Shown: positions 62,916 through 64,000 of the stretch, piece after piece
How the letters are laid out: each line of letters opens with the position of its first letter
How positions within the stretch are numbered: position 1 is the first letter of the stretch
Assembly (NCBI RefSeq): GCF_008329435.1
Contig: NZ_NPKN01000003.1
Coordinates: 186,001-250,000 of the forward strand
Origin: Rhodanobacter sp. T12-5
Lineage (GTDB): Bacteria; Pseudomonadota; Gammaproteobacteria; Xanthomonadales; Rhodanobacteraceae
Direction of reading: 5' to 3'
DNA length: 64,000 nucleotides
Notes under the pieces: generated by a model
The model's database searches: none
Seen by the model: only the letters and a program-made list of their open reading frames with translations
Told to the model about the DNA's origin: nothing
Position numbers and translations under genes: made by a program

Positions 62916-64000
62916 ATGCGTATCCATCGCGTTCTTTCTCATCGCAACAGCCTGTTTGCGTACACACTCGGGCTGACCTTGCTGGGCGGCCTGTCGGTGC
63001 CATTCACGCCGGTGGTGCAAGCGCAGACCAGCGTGCCGCTGGTGGTGACCGCCGACCTGCTCGCCGCGGCTCCGGCGGCTGCGACCACAGTGGCCAGTGG
63101 CGCGGTAGAACTCAGTCCGACACCGCCGAACGATACCAGCGCGGTGGCACCGAACGTCATGGTCACCTTCGACGACTCCGGATCGATGGCCAGCAACTAC
63201 ATGGGTGACGATCGGCCCTACGACAACGGGAGCTGGGGCGGTCCGTGGCGCTGTGCAAGCGTGGTCGATCCGGATCATTCGACCGCAACGGACAAGAAGC
63301 TGCGCGCCTTGGCGATGAATGGCGTGTATTTCAATCCGAATATCTCCTACACCCCTCCAATGTTTGCGGACGGTACATCGTTCCCCAAAGCTCCACTGGA
63401 CAGCAATAGCCAACCTAGCGCGGTCTGGGTGGATGGCATGGCGGTCAACCGGCCGCGCAACCCGTCTACGGCAGACAGCACAGCCAATTATTACAACAAC
63501 CCGGAACTGGATAGTCCGCGCAAGGGTGCGGTAGCCAATTTGATGGGGCAGCTGACTTCCACCACCGGTCCCGTTACAAACACCTTTTACGGATCGTCTT
63601 GCCCGGCGAGCGGCATCGATTCAGGCTCTTGCCAATGTATCGACAAGAAGTGGAACGGCACATGCAGAAGCAACAACACATCGTGGCAGTGGACGGTCAC
63701 GACACAGAAAACGGTGACCACCGATAATCGATGGATGTGCGGAAACACCGGTGCCGGCTCGGGTGGAAGCGAGAGATGGACTGGCGCCAGCCCGATGGAT
63801 GGTCAGGCGCACACGCTCAGCGACGGTACCGTGGCGACCTACCCCAATGGTGGTCCTTACTACTATCGGCTCAAGACCGGTGTCACCGTCACCCTCAATG
63901 CGCAAGGCAGCCCGGCCACGGCGGCCGACCGAACCACGCTGTATACGGCAGCCAATTGGGAGGCTGTTCCGGTACCTGCATCGAAATATCAGGATTTCGC
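62916..64000 (+). CDS. pilY1: PilY1-like pilus tip adhesin (3'-truncated by window edge)
   Basis: Open from ATG 62916 to the end of the window (361 codons), no stop. Signal peptide with LFAYTLGLTLLGGLSVPF and cleavage after VVQA. A von Willebrand A-like metal site appears as VMVTFDDSGSMASNYM near residue 90. Later parts are Cys- and Trp-containing (GSCQCIDKKWNGTC, WMCGNTGAGSGG). Order pilV-pilW-pilX-pilY1 supports the call. The C-terminal beta-propeller would lie outside the window. Confidence 0.9.
   Translation, partial: MRIHRVLSHRNSLFAYTLGLTLLGGLSVPFTPVVQAQTSVPLVVTADLLAAAPAAATTVASGAVELSPTPPNDTSAVAPNVMVTFDDSGSMASNYMGDDRPYDNGSWGGPWRCASVVDPDHSTATDKKLRALAMNGVYFNPNISYTPPMFADGTSFPKAPLDSNSQPSAVWVDGMAVNRPRNPSTADSTANYYNNPELDSPRKGAVANLMGQLTSTTGPVTNTFYGSSCPASGIDSGSCQCIDKKWNGTCRSNNTSWQWTVTTQKTVTTDNRWMCGNTGAGSGGSERWTGASPMDGQAHTLSDGTVATYPNGGPYYYRLKTGVTVTLNAQGSPATAADRTTLYTAANWEAVPVPASKYQDF

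Overview
This is 64 kb of high-GC gammaproteobacterial chromosome. The gene content points to the Xanthomonadales/Lysobacterales, most likely Rhodanobacteraceae (Rhodanobacter/Dyella-like). The main evidence is an arginine pathway of the Xanthomonas type (N-acetylornithine carbamoyltransferase, an ArgE-like deacetylase, and an acetylglutamate kinase fused to an acetyltransferase domain), a FimX/Filp-like protein, and several families of short REP-like inverted repeats between genes. No transposase, integrase, phage structural gene, rRNA operon or CRISPR array was seen.

Layout. 1-3.3 kb: end of ffh, then the rpsP-rimM-trmD-rplS operon. 3.5-5.6 kb: a degenerate GGDEF/EAL protein (FimX-like). 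5.7-7.4 kb: epmB divergent from efp, i.e. elongation factor P and its lysyl-modification aminomutase. 7.6-12.6 kb: mtaD, a YciI-like gene, ubiG-gph-squalene-synthase-like gene, folE2. 12.7-14.3 kb: yidD and a dksA with a very long Lys/Ala-rich tail. 14.4-17 kb: sufE, cysS, a glycine-zipper envelope protein. 17.1-28 kb: the arginine/proline block (argF', paiB, osmC, argG, argE-like, argB, argC, argH, proB, proA), preceded by what looks like a classical ribosome-mediated attenuator. 28.1-34.6 kb: a lower-GC three-gene cassette (TerB-domain membrane protein, BrxD-like ATPase, Lhr/BrxHI-like helicase), the best candidate for an under-described system, probably anti-phage. 34.7-39.8 kb: kynU, a small exported protein, an ACMSD-like decarboxylase, an FUSC transporter. 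39.9-46.5 kb: efpL and assorted enzymes (SDR, RcnB-like protein, two GNATs, YdeI-like protein, amidohydrolase). 45.6-49.5 kb: part of the leucine/isovalerate (liu) pathway. 49.6-52 kb: feoA-feoB plus a Cys-rich small membrane protein. 52.2-59.9 kb: rpsT, then murJ, ribF, ileS, lspA, ispH. 59.9-64 kb: tRNA-Thr(CGT), then the minor pilin genes pilV-pilW-pilX and the start of pilY1, preceded by paired AlgR/LytTR-like sites.

How the genes fit together. Two parts concern type IV pili: the FimX-like c-di-GMP protein and the pilVWX-pilY1 cluster. Two concern proline-stall rescue: efp/epmB and efpL. The arginine block makes arginine through acetylated intermediates and runs directly into proline synthesis from glutamate. 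The kynurenine genes and the liu genes are partial pathways whose missing steps must lie elsewhere. REP-like repeats fill many of the gaps, and three of them supply the stop codon of the upstream gene.

Gene starts were chosen by reading the sequence (start codon, Shine-Dalgarno, overlap with the upstream stop, remembered family N-termini). All family assignments are from recognition of motifs, not from database searches.
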